Source of the DNA: JALEFZ01 sp964564415 | Lineage (GTDB): Bacteria > Bacteroidota > Bacteroidia > J057 | Assembly (NCBI GenBank): GCA_964564415.1 | Contig: CAZMAV010000006.1 | Coordinates: 62,001-126,000, forward strand | DNA length: 64,000 nucleotides | Reading direction: 5' to 3' | In this document: positions 17,056-25,741 of the stretch, piece by piece | How positions within the stretch are numbered: position 1 is the first letter of the stretch | Layout: each line of letters starts with the position of its first letter | Translations under genes and position numbers: made by a program | The notes under the pieces: generated by a model | What the model saw: only the letters and a program-made list of their open reading frames with translations | Databases searched by the model: none | Told to the model about the DNA's origin: nothing

Positions 17056-17590
17056 ACCCCCACTTAAAATAGCCATCGTAGGCCCTGAGTCTACGGGTAA
17101 GACAACCCTCGCCGAGCAACTGGCCCTCTCCCTAAAGACGGCCTGGGTCCCTGAGTACGCCCGCGAATACCTTGACCACTTAGATCGACCCTATCGGCAG
17201 GAGGACCTCACGGAAATCGGCAGGGGGCAGCTCCGCATCGAAGAGCAAAGGCTGTCAAAGGCCCAAAAGTTTTTGATTTGCGACACCAATCTCCTCGTGA
17301 TCAAAATCTGGTCTGAATATAAATATGGAAGCCTCAATCCTCGTCTAGCTAAGTTGATAGACCTCCATGCCTACACCATACATTTTCTTACCTACATCGA
17401 TCTTCCCTGGACCTATGATCCCCAAAGAGAAAATCCTGATCTGGAGGAAAGAAAAGAATTATTTCAGCTCTATGAAGACGAATTAAAGGATCAGGGCCTT
17501 AGGTACCATATCCTAAAGGGAAACGAGAAAGAACGATTGGCCTCTGCCCTGGATAAAATAGAGTCCCTGTTTTCTTCCTCGGACGGCTAA
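17045..17590 (+). CDS. NadR-type ribosylnicotinamide kinase (AAA ATPase)
   Basis: A 181-residue P-loop kinase matching the C-terminal domain of NadR, which phosphorylates nicotinamide riboside to NMN. The Walker A GPESTGKTTLAEQL is near residue 13, followed by WVPEYAREYL near 34 and FLICDTNLLVIKIWSEYKYG near 78. It lacks the nucleotidyltransferase and DNA-binding domains of full NadR, so NMN adenylation must be done by another enzyme. Overlap with pnuC by 11 bp gives a compact uptake-and-trap pair. Confidence 0.9.
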   Translation: MQIEPPLKIAIVGPESTGKTTLAEQLALSLKTAWVPEYAREYLDHLDRPYRQEDLTEIGRGQLRIEEQRLSKAQKFLICDTNLLVIKIWSEYKYGSLNPRLAKLIDLHAYTIHFLTYIDLPWTYDPQRENPDLEERKELFQLYEDELKDQGLRYHILKGNEKERLASALDKIESLFSSSDG

Positions 17591-17693
17591 GGCATGAAAG
17601 GCCAAACTTTTTGTTTTTCGGAGGTTTTCTTGCAAATATCCCAGGCCCTTCCTAAATTCGCATTCCATTTTTCATAGAAAGATTTGTGGTTAT

Positions 17694-18272
17694 ATGCCAG
17701 TAAAGTTAAGACTTCAACGCCGGGGACGTAAAGCAGCTCCCTTCTACACCATCGTAGCAGCCGATTCAAGAGCCAGACGCGACGGTAGGTACATCGAAAG
17801 ATTGGGTTTCTACGACCCCGTCGCCTCTCCCGCCAAGGTTTACGTGGATCACGACTCCGCAATCAAGTGGTTGAGCACCGGGGCACAGCCTACCAACACC
17901 GTCAAGCATTTGCTTCGCCATACCGGCGTCAACCTCAAGTTTGCCCTTATCAAGCAGGGTAAATCAGAGGCAGAAATGGAAAAAATCTACGGGCGCTGGA
18001 GAACCGAAAAAGACGGTAAGTCCAAGAAAAAGATCATTTCCGTCGACATTCACGGAACTCCCCTTGAGCCTGTCCCAACTTCTGAGAAGAAGGAGCACAA
18101 AAATGCCGCAAATCCCGAGCCTCCAAAGGCTGAAGAAGAAAAAGTAGCCGCCCCTGCGGAAGAAGAAGTGAAGGAAGAAGCCGCTACCCCAGCAGCAGAG
18201 GTAGAGGCTCCTGCAGAAACTGAAGCTGGTTCAGACTCAGAGGCCGAGGCCGAAAAGCCCGCCGGAGAATAA
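17694..18272 (+). CDS. rpsP: 30S ribosomal protein S16 with long acidic C-terminal tail
   Basis: The first 80 residues or so are S16 (MPVKLRLQRRGRKAAPFYTIVAADSR, then RYIERLGFYDP). The protein is 192 residues, more than twice the usual 80-90. Residues from about 90 form a basic stretch and then a Glu/Ala/Pro-rich tail (about 125-192) with repeated AEEE/EAEA runs, probably disordered. Such tails are common on S16 of Bacteroidota. It is followed 74 bp later by rimM, as in many bacteria; trmD and rplS are absent here. Confidence 0.95.
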   Translation: MPVKLRLQRRGRKAAPFYTIVAADSRARRDGRYIERLGFYDPVASPAKVYVDHDSAIKWLSTGAQPTNTVKHLLRHTGVNLKFALIKQGKSEAEMEKIYGRWRTEKDGKSKKKIISVDIHGTPLEPVPTSEKKEHKNAANPEPPKAEEEKVAAPAEEEVKEEAATPAAEVEAPAETEAGSDSEAEAEKPAGE

Positions 18273-18346
18273 GAATTGTCCATACAAACTATCAAGCATC
18301 TTTGGTACCTTCCGAAGATGTTTTTTTTTGTCAGGCTGAATCGCCC

Positions 18347-18904
18347 ATGAATCCTGAAGATTTCGTCGAAATAGGTTACATCTCTAAGGCTCACGGACTC
18401 ACCGGAGAGCTTAAGATCGTTTTTGATGTTCATGATATGGAAGAATATGCCGACCTTCCTGTCCTTTATCTCGGCAAGGAAGGCGAAAATATTCAACCCT
18501 ACATCGTCGAATACCTTTCTATGCAAACCACCAATCAGTTTTTGGTAGCCTTTACCAGCATTAAGGATAGGATTTCGGCAGAAAATCTACATGGTTATAC
18601 CATCTATTTCCCCAAGGAAGAACTTCCTCCCCTGGAAGAAGGCCACTTTTACTATTATCAAGTCATTGGATTTAAGGTAAATGACAAAGAAAAAGGCCTG
18701 TTGGGTGAAATCACAGGCTTTATTGATGGCAATGTACAAGATGTCATGGTGATGGACCATCAAGGCTACGAGGTGCTCATTCCCGTCGTGGACCATATCG
18801 TAGGTTTGGCTGATTTTGATAAAAAAAGGGTGGAGGTAGACCTGCCTGAGGGATTGCTGGAATTGTACATGGGCCTTGACGACGAGGAAGACGATGAGGC
18901 ATAA
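18347..18904 (+). CDS. rimM: 16S rRNA processing protein RimM
   Basis: Assists maturation of the head of the 30S subunit and binds S19. The protein (185 residues) has the N-terminal RimM barrel starting EIGYISKAHGLTGELKI, then the PRC-barrel domain from about residue 100 with YYYQVIGFKV, PVVDHIV and a C-terminal LPEGLLELY. The ATG at 18347 immediately precedes the conserved EIGYI strand; an upstream TTG frame is rejected. The gene ends 15 bp from the convergent next gene. It follows rpsP in the classic order. Confidence 0.94.
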   Translation: MNPEDFVEIGYISKAHGLTGELKIVFDVHDMEEYADLPVLYLGKEGENIQPYIVEYLSMQTTNQFLVAFTSIKDRISAENLHGYTIYFPKEELPPLEEGHFYYYQVIGFKVNDKEKGLLGEITGFIDGNVQDVMVMDHQGYEVLIPVVDHIVGLADFDKKRVEVDLPEGLLELYMGLDDEEDDEA

Positions 18905-18919
18905 AAGCCCAATCCCAGG

Positions 18920-20200
18920 CTAAGGACCTAGTTTCCAACTCAGTCCTGTACGCAGTCCTAGTCGATAGCGCATCTGCTCAGGAGAAGAGGCACCAGAGAA
19001 TGCTCCTGTCAATTGATGGGTAAATACAGGCCCTGCGGAGAATCTGAGCCCTTTGCTTATTTGATATTCATAATCTACCCGATAGGACATCAAGGCATTC
19101 CAGGCTTGATAGCGAGGCAGTTCAAATGCGTCTATAAAGGGGGTTTCTTCGGCGATCTGCTCAAAATGACGATTAGATTCTAAATTGAAGTTCAGAGAAG
19201 GTCCCAAACCCAGGACCCACTGATGCCTTCCCTTGTCAATCAGGCTGAAGCCTACCTGCACGGGTATTTCCAATTGCGACTGGGTAAATTTATAGCTTTG
19301 AAAATCTTCAATAGGAAGATCGGCAGCTTCCACCGCCCCTTCTGGCACAAAGTCTGAAGGAAGACGTCCGACCTCGATCCTCCCATCTCTGCTGCTAAAG
19401 TATCGGGCGCCAACCGCTAAGGCCCATTTTTGCCTGAATTCATAAGAAAGACCCATACCCAGAAATTGATTGACCCTCGGATATGAAATCCTGAGTACAG
19501 GCAGAGGACGATCTACGGGAGAAAAGGGATTGTTGAGGTTCCAGCCCTCTACCTCGCTGTAATCTACCCTGGTATTTCCAGCTTGAAAAAGGCTGCCTTC
19601 CTGGCTCAATTGAGCGAAGCCCCGATTGTCTGCGCTGCCCCATCCTCCATAGAGTTCCAGCCACCACTTAGGTGTATGTACATGCTCTACCTCCAAGGAA
19701 AAAATAGTTCCCGAATTCCATTGAGTTTCAAGGCTGATAGACCTTGTATCCATATGCTTAGGGGCATAAAAGGTAAGGCCTTCCTCTATGGGGGGACTTT
19801 TTGGAACATGGATAGGAGAGGAGATAGAAACAGGGGTCCAGGGTATTCTATTTATCCTAATGGATGCAGTATTCAGTCCAGCAGCAACCTGATTTCCCTT
19901 CTTTTGGAGGGAGGAGGAGGTGAAACTTTCAGGCTTACAGCTATCTGCATAGGTGATGTGGGGAAGCAAAGGGCTCAGGGCCATCTGAGAGGAAGGGAAA
20001 CGATGGTTGAAGCGGTAGGTAGCTAAGAAAGTGAGAAGGCAGAGGCCTCCAATCCCAAAAACTATCCAGCGAAAAAGGTAAGCGTTCTTTCGCTGTTCGG
20101 AGAGCCGCTGCTCCAGGCCCTTCCAGACTGCCGGAGAGGGAGGATGGCTGAGGTTGTCCATCTTTGATTTTATATGCCTTTCGAATTCTTCAGATGGCAT
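18920..20200 (-). CDS. Anti-sigma-like single-TM protein with C-terminal beta-barrel-like domain
   Basis: A 426-residue protein. The N-terminal 40 residues are charged and contain PAVWKGLEQRLSEQRK, a pattern seen in Bacteroidota proteins encoded next to ECF sigma factors. A hydrophobic helix follows (about residues 44-61). The rest is a low-complexity linker and then amphipathic beta strands with many aromatic residues (LELYGGWGSADNRG, GMGLSYEFRQKWALAVGARYF), resembling the outer-membrane barrel or PorT-like fold. It overlaps the sigma gene by 11 bp. I infer a sigma-regulating membrane protein, but direct anti-sigma activity is not shown. Confidence 0.7.
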   Translation of the reverse strand: MPSEEFERHIKSKMDNLSHPPSPAVWKGLEQRLSEQRKNAYLFRWIVFGIGGLCLLTFLATYRFNHRFPSSQMALSPLLPHITYADSCKPESFTSSSLQKKGNQVAAGLNTASIRINRIPWTPVSISSPIHVPKSPPIEEGLTFYAPKHMDTRSISLETQWNSGTIFSLEVEHVHTPKWWLELYGGWGSADNRGFAQLSQEGSLFQAGNTRVDYSEVEGWNLNNPFSPVDRPLPVLRISYPRVNQFLGMGLSYEFRQKWALAVGARYFSSRDGRIEVGRLPSDFVPEGAVEAADLPIEDFQSYKFTQSQLEIPVQVGFSLIDKGRHQWVLGLGPSLNFNLESNRHFEQIAEETPFIDAFELPRYQAWNALMSYRVDYEYQISKGLRFSAGPVFTHQLTGAFSGASSPEQMRYRLGLRTGLSWKLGP

Positions 20201-20789
20201 CTCGATAGGGATGTTTGATTAAACTGGCTTCTCGTACATATTTCCGGAGCAGGGCTCTGGCCCGGGTGTATTGTGAGCGACTGGTACTTTCGCTGATTTG
20301 CAATTTTTCTCCAATTTCTGCATGTGAGTAACCCTCTACGGCGTAAAGGTTGAATACCCATCTGTATCCATCGGGAAGCTGTTGGATCAAGTTTCTCAGG
20401 TGCTCGGCTTCCAGGCTGGAGATGATTTCCTCCTGCGAGTTGCCGGCCACTTCTTCTTTAAGCTCCATTTGATGGAGGTAGTGCTTTTCTTTTCTGAGTA
20501 TGTCAATGGCCGTATTGACCATAATGCGTCGAATCCATGCCTCCAATGATCCCTGATCCTTAAACTTTTTTAGGTGTTTGAATACCTTGATGAATCCTTC
20601 CTGAAGGATATCTTCGGCTTCAGCCTGGGACTTTACATAGCGGAGACAGACAGCCATCATCTTGGGAGCAAAGAGGTCATACAACTCGCGCTGGGCACGA
20701 GCTTTGTGTTTGACACAGTCTTTGACGATCGCCTTGATGGGCCGACTCATAGAGCTTGGTTTGGATTCAGGACGGGCAGTTTTCCTCAT
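20190..20789 (-). CDS. RNA polymerase ECF sigma factor
   Basis: Sigma-70 family extracytoplasmic-function factor of about 199 residues. Region 2 is visible in AQRELYDLFAPKMMAVCLRYV and AEAEDILQEGFIKVFKHLKKF; region 4 in LPDGYRWVFNLYAVEGYSHAEIGEKLQISESTSRSQYTRARALLRKY. The ATG at 20789 is used; another at 20750 (start MSRPIKAIVKDC) is equally possible and would shorten it by 13 residues. It is followed, with 11 bp overlap, by its probable membrane-bound partner. The target regulon is unknown. Confidence 0.92.
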   Translation of the reverse strand: MRKTARPESKPSSMSRPIKAIVKDCVKHKARAQRELYDLFAPKMMAVCLRYVKSQAEAEDILQEGFIKVFKHLKKFKDQGSLEAWIRRIMVNTAIDILRKEKHYLHQMELKEEVAGNSQEEIISSLEAEHLRNLIQQLPDGYRWVFNLYAVEGYSHAEIGEKLQISESTSRSQYTRARALLRKYVREASLIKHPYRDAI

Positions 20790-20813
20790 CTGCTGCTTTA
20801 AGGTAAGCAAAAA

Positions 20814-20842
20814 TAAAAAATGCCACCCCGTCAAGGGGTGAC
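20814..20842 (-). terminator. Rho-independent terminator on minus strand
   Basis: Read on the minus strand, CACCCC-TTGAC-GGGGTG (20824-20840) is followed by GCATTTTTTATTTTT. It ends transcription from the small gene at 20917-21072, just upstream of the sigma factor. Confidence 0.7.
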
Positions 20843-20916
20843 AATTTTCAAAGAAGAGAATTTATACAAAGCCAAAAGGCGCAAATCCTATGAAATGTTG
20901 GTCATTTTCTCGCCTA

Positions 20917-21072
20917 TTAGGGAAGGACAGATGTAGAGTTGTTGAGGTCAATGGCCTCTCCGGCCTCTTGAATGCTTTCCATCTGCAGAAGTTCGGCTCC
21001 AATAAAGAAAGCCAGTCCAAGCCCGAGTCCCAGCAGTAAAATGCCCAAAATGTTTGTTTTTTTCTTTTTCAT
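20917..21072 (-). CDS. Small single-helix membrane protein (51 aa)
   Basis: An ATG at 21072 opens a 51-codon frame ending at TAA (20917). The peptide starts MKKKKTNILGILLLGLGLGL, a basic stretch followed by a hydrophobic helix of about 21 residues. It continues with a short acidic tail (GAELLQMESIQEAGEAIDLNNSTS has acidic and polar character). It has the orientation of a small inner-membrane peptide with the tail outside. A terminator follows 75 bp later. I do not recognise a family. The clean topology and terminator argue for a real gene. Confidence 0.55.
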   Translation of the reverse strand: MKKKKTNILGILLLGLGLGLAFFIGAELLQMESIQEAGEAIDLNNSTSVLP

Positions 21073-21435
21073 GATAAAATTGTTTCCTGATTACCCACTT
21101 GCTTACGCCATTAAACCCAAGAAAGAGGTTTTTTTCAAGTAAGTTTTATCCTCCGTGTCAGGATGTCGAAAGGGCGTGTATATTAATCTATATATGTGTT
21201 TCTCCTCTTGTCTTAAGCAACTTTAGATCAAGATGGCACCGAGGCAGACCCCCACACTTATCCCGATGGTACTGAGATTCTTTGGAACAGCAAAAATAGA
21301 CATTGCCACGAGTAAAATGATATCTACCGGGCGCCCAGGAGGGTAAATTTCAAATATTTCATAATCGCATTGGAAGGTCTTGTTATTGAACCTTGGCTTG
21401 ATACACATCACAAGGTCTTCATCTTGATTCTTTAC

Positions 21436-21878
21436 CTAATATCTGAAGTCAAAAATTCTTTTGCTATATAGCTTAAATTTGTGCCATTGCCCGCCTTGAT
21501 CTACAAAAGAAAGGACCATGCTCCCATTTTACTTCCAACAAGCCTTGCCCAGGGTTTGGCCTGCACTTTTCAATACCATTTTTGACTGCTAGGTATCGGC
21601 GTAAGTGAGCAGGTATGTCTGATCTCGGTAAAGAAGTTTCGTTTTGTCCGAGCAGAGGTTAGGCCTGCCCATCTCGGCGAGAATCCTTTGATTCTCGTCG
21701 GTGATGGCTATCTTATTCTTACAATTAGTTGAGGATACTTTCAGGGTCTCCATCAACGATTTTCTTTGTCTTTTTTTGAGGCCGTTCAGTTCTCTGACTT
21801 TTAGTTTACAGGCAGGTCTTTGAAAAAGAACCCTAATCAGAAAGGACCAACCTTTATCAGCCTCTTAATTTTAGTCAT
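21436..21878 (-). pseudogene. Decayed unidentified protein-coding gene
   Basis: On the minus strand an ATG at 21876-21878 starts MTKIKRLIKVGPF and runs into a TGA. After a shift of frame, protein-like sequence continues for about 130 codons, interrupted by TAG and TAA, to a final TAG at 21436. Readable parts include KIAITDENQRILAEMGRP, TKLLYRDQTYLLTYADT and MVLSFVDQGGQWHKFKLYS. The continuity across two stops in one frame suggests an inactivated gene rather than chance. No family was recognised. A further minus-strand frame at 21223-21408 (61 residues, one hydrophobic segment) may belong to the same decayed locus. Confidence 0.4.
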
Positions 21879-22003
21879 AAGTCGATGGGTAAATCGCTCT
21901 TGGGGATGCCATAAAGAATTTGTTATCAATCCCGAGATAGCTATTTGTCTTACCGCCAAAAAAGATTCGTGATTATCATTACTCAAAAAAAAGACAGAGA
22001 AAA

Positions 22004-22549
22004 TCAATTTAGGTTGAAAGCGCGATGGGGGAGGGGTACATTCATTCCGTAAATGAGCATATCTTCTTCCGAATCCATGCTTTCAATAAGGTGCATACCT
22101 AGACGGCGAACGACTTTCTGCGAAGCTTCGTGCTGAACCCCCACCGAGGCATTGAGGTAGGAAAACCCTAGCTTATTAAAAGCGAGGTCCACGACGGCGG
22201 CCACAGCTTCGGTAGCCATGCCTCGGCCAGTGAATTCGGGAAAAAGTCCGTAAAGCAGTTGAGGTTGGGGTTCTTCCAACATAGGCCAAAGGCCAGCAAA
22301 ACCTACAAATTTACCAAATGGCTTAGCCCAAATCTTCCACAATCCCCACTTGTAATGATGAAAGTACTTCTGATTAGCCAGAATAAATTTTTCGCTCTCC
22401 TCTAGGTCGATAATCATGTTATCCCATAGGGATGCCCGCAAAAACGGGTGCGTAAAAAGCTCGTGCAAAAGACTCAGATCTTCTGCCTCAAAAGGAGTCA
22501 GATGAAGGCGATCGGTCTCTAATATACGAGCCTGTGTAGGCGATCTCAT
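22004..22549 (-). CDS. GNAT family N-acetyltransferase (RimJ/RimL-like)
   Basis: A 181-residue acetyltransferase. It starts ETDRLHLTPFEAEDLSLL, typical of the RimJ/RimL or streptothricin-resistance-like branch. The acetyl-CoA loop is seen in LFPEFTGRGMATEAVAAVVDLAF near residue 105, followed by SVGVQHEASQKVVRRLGM. The acceptor substrate is unknown: ribosomal protein, small amine or antibiotic are all possible. No operon partner. Confidence 0.88.
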   Translation of the reverse strand: MRSPTQARILETDRLHLTPFEAEDLSLLHELFTHPFLRASLWDNMIIDLEESEKFILANQKYFHHYKWGLWKIWAKPFGKFVGFAGLWPMLEEPQPQLLYGLFPEFTGRGMATEAVAAVVDLAFNKLGFSYLNASVGVQHEASQKVVRRLGMHLIESMDSEEDMLIYGMNVPLPHRAFNLN

Positions 22550-22666
22550 ATACCCTAAACATAAGGGGTTTTTTTAAAAATACCAATTTCCATATATGAT
22601 TTTTATCATCGTAGCCTCTGAAAATCAGATACATAAATATAGACCTATGTGCTTATGAACAGCACT

Positions 22667-23848
22667 TTATGCATCCATGGCCCGGGTGAGAATGCGGCAT
22701 GCTTCTGTCATTTCGGAGTCGCTAATGCTCAGGGGAGGGCTGATCCGTAGGCCATTTTTGATGTTGAGAAATCCTATGGTCATCAGTCCCAGGTCCAGGG
22801 CTTTTTTTCTGACGCGGTCTGCCGTTTCGAAGTTTTCAAATAAAATGGCGTAAAGCAATCCCTTCCCCCGTAGGCCTTTGATCAGAGGATGTTGAAGATG
22901 GCAGAGCATGAGCTTCTCCTTTCTTTGGACTTCATTTATGTAGTTTCCTTGCTGTAATTTTTGAAAGGCTGCCAGGCCTGCGGCGCAGCTCAGGGGACCT
23001 CCTCCAAAGGTGTTGATGTGGCCCAGGATGGGGTTTTGGGTGATAATATCTGCAATTTCTTTCCGTGTGATCCATGCACCCAGGGGAAGTCCAGCCCCTA
23101 AAGCCTTGGCCAGGGTAAGGATGTCGGGTTTACACCCATGCTGCTGGTGAGCGAAAAGGGTACCTGTACGCCCAAAGGCAGTTTGTATTTCATCCAAAAT
23201 CATCAAAGCGCCCACTTCATCGCAGCGATTTCGGACAGCTTGAAGGTATCCTTCCTCCGGCAGGATGGCTCCTCCAGCCCCTTGTATGACCTCCAATATG
23301 ATGCAGGCGCTCTCCTCATCAATGATTTTGAGGGCTTCAGTGTCATTGAAGGGAACATGATATACTTCGGGAAGCAAGGGACCATATCCCCGTTTCATTT
23401 CTGGGTTGCCACTGACACTCAAGGCTCCATGGGTTGAGCCGTGATAGCTATTGAAGCAGGCTACGATCTTTTTTCGCCCGGTAAATCTCTTGGCGACTTT
23501 CAGTGCAGCTTCGTTGGCCTCTGTACCCCCATTGACGAAGTAGACCTTCTCGAAACCCTCTCCCAAAGCCTTGCTCAGCGCCTCGGCATAGCGAACCTGG
23601 GGAGCCATGATGGATTCTCCGTAGACCATGGTATGGAGGTATTTTCCCGCCTGCCCCTGGATTGCCTCCTGTACCTCGGGGACTCCATGTCCCAAATTCA
23701 TGACGCATATGCCGCTGATGAAGTCGATCCATTTTCTTCCCTCAGGTCCGTAGAGGTAGACCCCCTCGGCTCTTTCCACCTCTATACCGATGGGTTCGGG
23801 AACCGTAAAGGCCAAATGAGCTTCGAATAATTCTCTGTCCCTATTCAT
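22667..23848 (-). CDS. Class III PLP-dependent aminotransferase (ArgD/OAT-like)
   Basis: A 393-residue aspartate-aminotransferase-fold enzyme. PLP motifs are clear: VNGGTEANEAALKVAKRF near residue 95, SYHGSTHGALS near 125, ILDEIQTAFGRTG near 208 and the lysine-containing TLAKALGAGLPLGAW near 238. It resembles acetylornithine, ornithine or 4-aminobutyrate aminotransferases; no arginine genes lie nearby, so the substrate is open. The ATG at 23848 is preferred to a TTG three codons upstream. A TATTTTTG box at 23855-23862 on the minus strand lies seven bases from the ATG, which would give an almost leaderless mRNA. Confidence 0.9.
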   Translation of the reverse strand: MNRDRELFEAHLAFTVPEPIGIEVERAEGVYLYGPEGRKWIDFISGICVMNLGHGVPEVQEAIQGQAGKYLHTMVYGESIMAPQVRYAEALSKALGEGFEKVYFVNGGTEANEAALKVAKRFTGRKKIVACFNSYHGSTHGALSVSGNPEMKRGYGPLLPEVYHVPFNDTEALKIIDEESACIILEVIQGAGGAILPEEGYLQAVRNRCDEVGALMILDEIQTAFGRTGTLFAHQQHGCKPDILTLAKALGAGLPLGAWITRKEIADIITQNPILGHINTFGGGPLSCAAGLAAFQKLQQGNYINEVQRKEKLMLCHLQHPLIKGLRGKGLLYAILFENFETADRVRKKALDLGLMTIGFLNIKNGLRISPPLSISDSEMTEACRILTRAMDA

Positions 23849-23854
23849 GTACCA

Positions 23855-23877
23855 CAAAAATAATTAATGTAGTTTTG
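23855..23877. promoter_or_regulatory. Divergent pair of minus-7 boxes
   Basis: The 53 bp between two divergent genes holds TATTTTTG on the minus strand (23855-23862) and TAGTTTTG on the plus strand (23870-23877). Both match TAnnTTTG exactly. Minus-33 elements are not convincing. Confidence 0.4.
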
Positions 23878-23901
23878 TGAAGAAACTGTTGGTACTTCGA
23901 C

Positions 23902-25350
23902 ATGTTTAAGGATGATCGGCTCATTGTCTTGGTTCTTATCCTGCTTCTCCTTGGCGACGTAGGTTTTTCCTTCTATCAATACCTACAAATGCCCCTGGAT
24001 GGAGATCTCGCTGATATTGTCCTACCTTCGGACCGCTGCGATGAGGTCCTGGCCGATCCCTTGGGACTTACTGCCCTCTTTGAAGGCGAAGTATATACCT
24101 CCCCCAATCGCTGGGTCGTTCATGCCCTCCTCTCCAATTACATGAGATCCATGCCCTTGATGCTTCAGGTTTTTTGGGCTCCTATCCCTAGCATTTACCT
24201 GAGTGCAGCCCTGCTCAAGGTCCTGACCCACCTGCTACTGCTCTTTGTCGCAGGCCTCTACCTGGATTTATTGGGCATTAGCAAGAAAATTTACCTTTTG
24301 GTCTCTCTCCTGATCTTATCTTCCTTCTTCCAGGCAGTGGGCTATCACAGTTCCATGGGTATGATCGACCAGAGCCTTTCTTATGCCAGCTTTTATGCCC
24401 TCCCCTTGGGCATTTTTCTTCTCTACCTCTATCCCTTTTTTCGAATCCTCCCATCAGAGGATTCCTCCTCCTGGCCGGTGGGAATTTACCTGGTGATGAT
24501 TCCCCTGGCTTTGGTTCAGAGCCTGGGAGGTCCCCTGATTGCTCCTTTGGCTGTCCTCCTCTGCGGGGGAATGTGGGGATACCTCTGGCTTTCCTCTTAT
24601 CATAACAACAGCTATGATGGAGAAAGTAAGCTAGTTGGCAGGCTATGGCGGGCCATGGGAGATATTTCCCAACCGATCAGGATCATCTTCCCCATATTTG
24701 TAATCTTTTCTCTGTACTCTATTTATTTGGGGAGGTTCAACATAGAAAATGAGGTGGAGGGACCAGGGCTTTGGGAGCGCTATCTGCTTTTACCGCGGGG
24801 AATTTTTTCCATGATGACTGCCAAACCCGGTCCCTGGCTCCTCCTCCTGCTTACCCTCGTACAGTGGATAGGGCTAGGCCGAATGGGAAAGCTCCAAGGG
24901 CCAATAAAGCGATTGCTGATAGGAGCTGGCCTTCTTACTTTGGTCTATCTCTTGATTTTACCTCTGGGTGGATATAGGGAATATCGCCCCCTGATCGTCC
25001 GAAGAGATACCTTTATGCCCATATATCTCCTGCTCATGTTTTTTAATATCTATTCCCTGGGGCTTTTATTGAAGTTATCCTCTCCTGTTTTTCGTCCCTG
25101 GATTTGCTGCCTGGGCCTGGGAATAGGGCTGTTTTTTTCTCTGGCCGATGCACAGGCCCCACCCAAGAATAGCTGTGAAATAGCTTCTATGAAGGAATTA
25201 CAGGAGAAAACATCTCCAGTGGCCCTTAGTAGGGAATGTAGTCTCATGTCCTGGAAACCCATTAAAAATCCCGGGGAGTCAGCCCCACAAGCAAAACTAC
25301 TCCTGCATTGGGGGGTAACTGAGGAGGCCAAGTATTATTTTCATCCCTAA
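23902..25350 (+). CDS. Uncharacterised multi-pass membrane protein
   Basis: A 482-residue protein with about ten transmembrane segments and short loops. The first extracytoplasmic loop (about residues 30-75) is acidic and contains DGDLADIVLPSDRCDEVLADP; late loops contain GGYREYRPLIVRRDTF. This resembles GT-C-like envelope proteins in broad layout, but no catalytic motif can be named. The C-terminal soluble tail ends with HWGVTEEAKYYFHP. It diverges from the aminotransferase gene. Unknown function. Confidence 0.75.
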   Translation: MFKDDRLIVLVLILLLLGDVGFSFYQYLQMPLDGDLADIVLPSDRCDEVLADPLGLTALFEGEVYTSPNRWVVHALLSNYMRSMPLMLQVFWAPIPSIYLSAALLKVLTHLLLLFVAGLYLDLLGISKKIYLLVSLLILSSFFQAVGYHSSMGMIDQSLSYASFYALPLGIFLLYLYPFFRILPSEDSSSWPVGIYLVMIPLALVQSLGGPLIAPLAVLLCGGMWGYLWLSSYHNNSYDGESKLVGRLWRAMGDISQPIRIIFPIFVIFSLYSIYLGRFNIENEVEGPGLWERYLLLPRGIFSMMTAKPGPWLLLLLTLVQWIGLGRMGKLQGPIKRLLIGAGLLTLVYLLILPLGGYREYRPLIVRRDTFMPIYLLLMFFNIYSLGLLLKLSSPVFRPWICCLGLGIGLFFSLADAQAPPKNSCEIASMKELQEKTSPVALSRECSLMSWKPIKNPGESAPQAKLLLHWGVTEEAKYYFHP

Positions 25351-25430
25351 AAATCCCAAAATGATAGCAGGACGACAATTAGAAAACATCCTGAAAAGTC
25401 ACACATTCGTAGAACTGAGAAAGTCGTATC

Positions 25431-25679
25431 ATGAAAAAAGCAAGCTATATTCCTATTGATTGTAATTACTACGATAAACTGGAAGCCTGGGCAGTCCTAA
25501 GACAGGAGGTTGAGGTAGTATTTCTCCAAGAGAGTGAAAAGGAAGAGGTCCTAAGGGGCCTTATCGAAGACTTTTTTATCGAGAAAGGTGCTGAATACAT
25601 GAAAATGAAAGATGGTAAGAGCCTCAGACTTGATCGACTGGTTGCTGTCAATGGAGAGGCAGTCCCCAAGTCCTGCTGA
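25431..25679 (+). CDS. Rof-like Rho transcription termination inhibitor
   Basis: An 82-residue protein matching the Rof (YaeO) family in length and pattern. The N-terminal YIPIDCNYYDKLEAWAVL corresponds to the Y.PI.C..YD.LE.AC motif of Rof. The C-terminal SLRLDRLVAVNG matches the RLD.I.S. strand. Rof binds Rho and blocks its RNA loading. The assignment rests on these short motifs. It begins 80 bp after the membrane protein gene and is followed by a small acetyltransferase. Confidence 0.72.
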   Translation: MKKASYIPIDCNYYDKLEAWAVLRQEVEVVFLQESEKEEVLRGLIEDFFIEKGAEYMKMKDGKSLRLDRLVAVNGEAVPKSC

Positions 25680-25741
25680 ATATATTGTATATTTTTCTGG
25701 TTGAACAAAGCATAGCAGCATACCATACATTCGCCAAAATC

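Noticed and set aside
21223..21411. 62-codon minus-strand frame as a real gene
   Set aside because: No recognisable family, next to decayed sequence; mentioned under the pseudogene instead.
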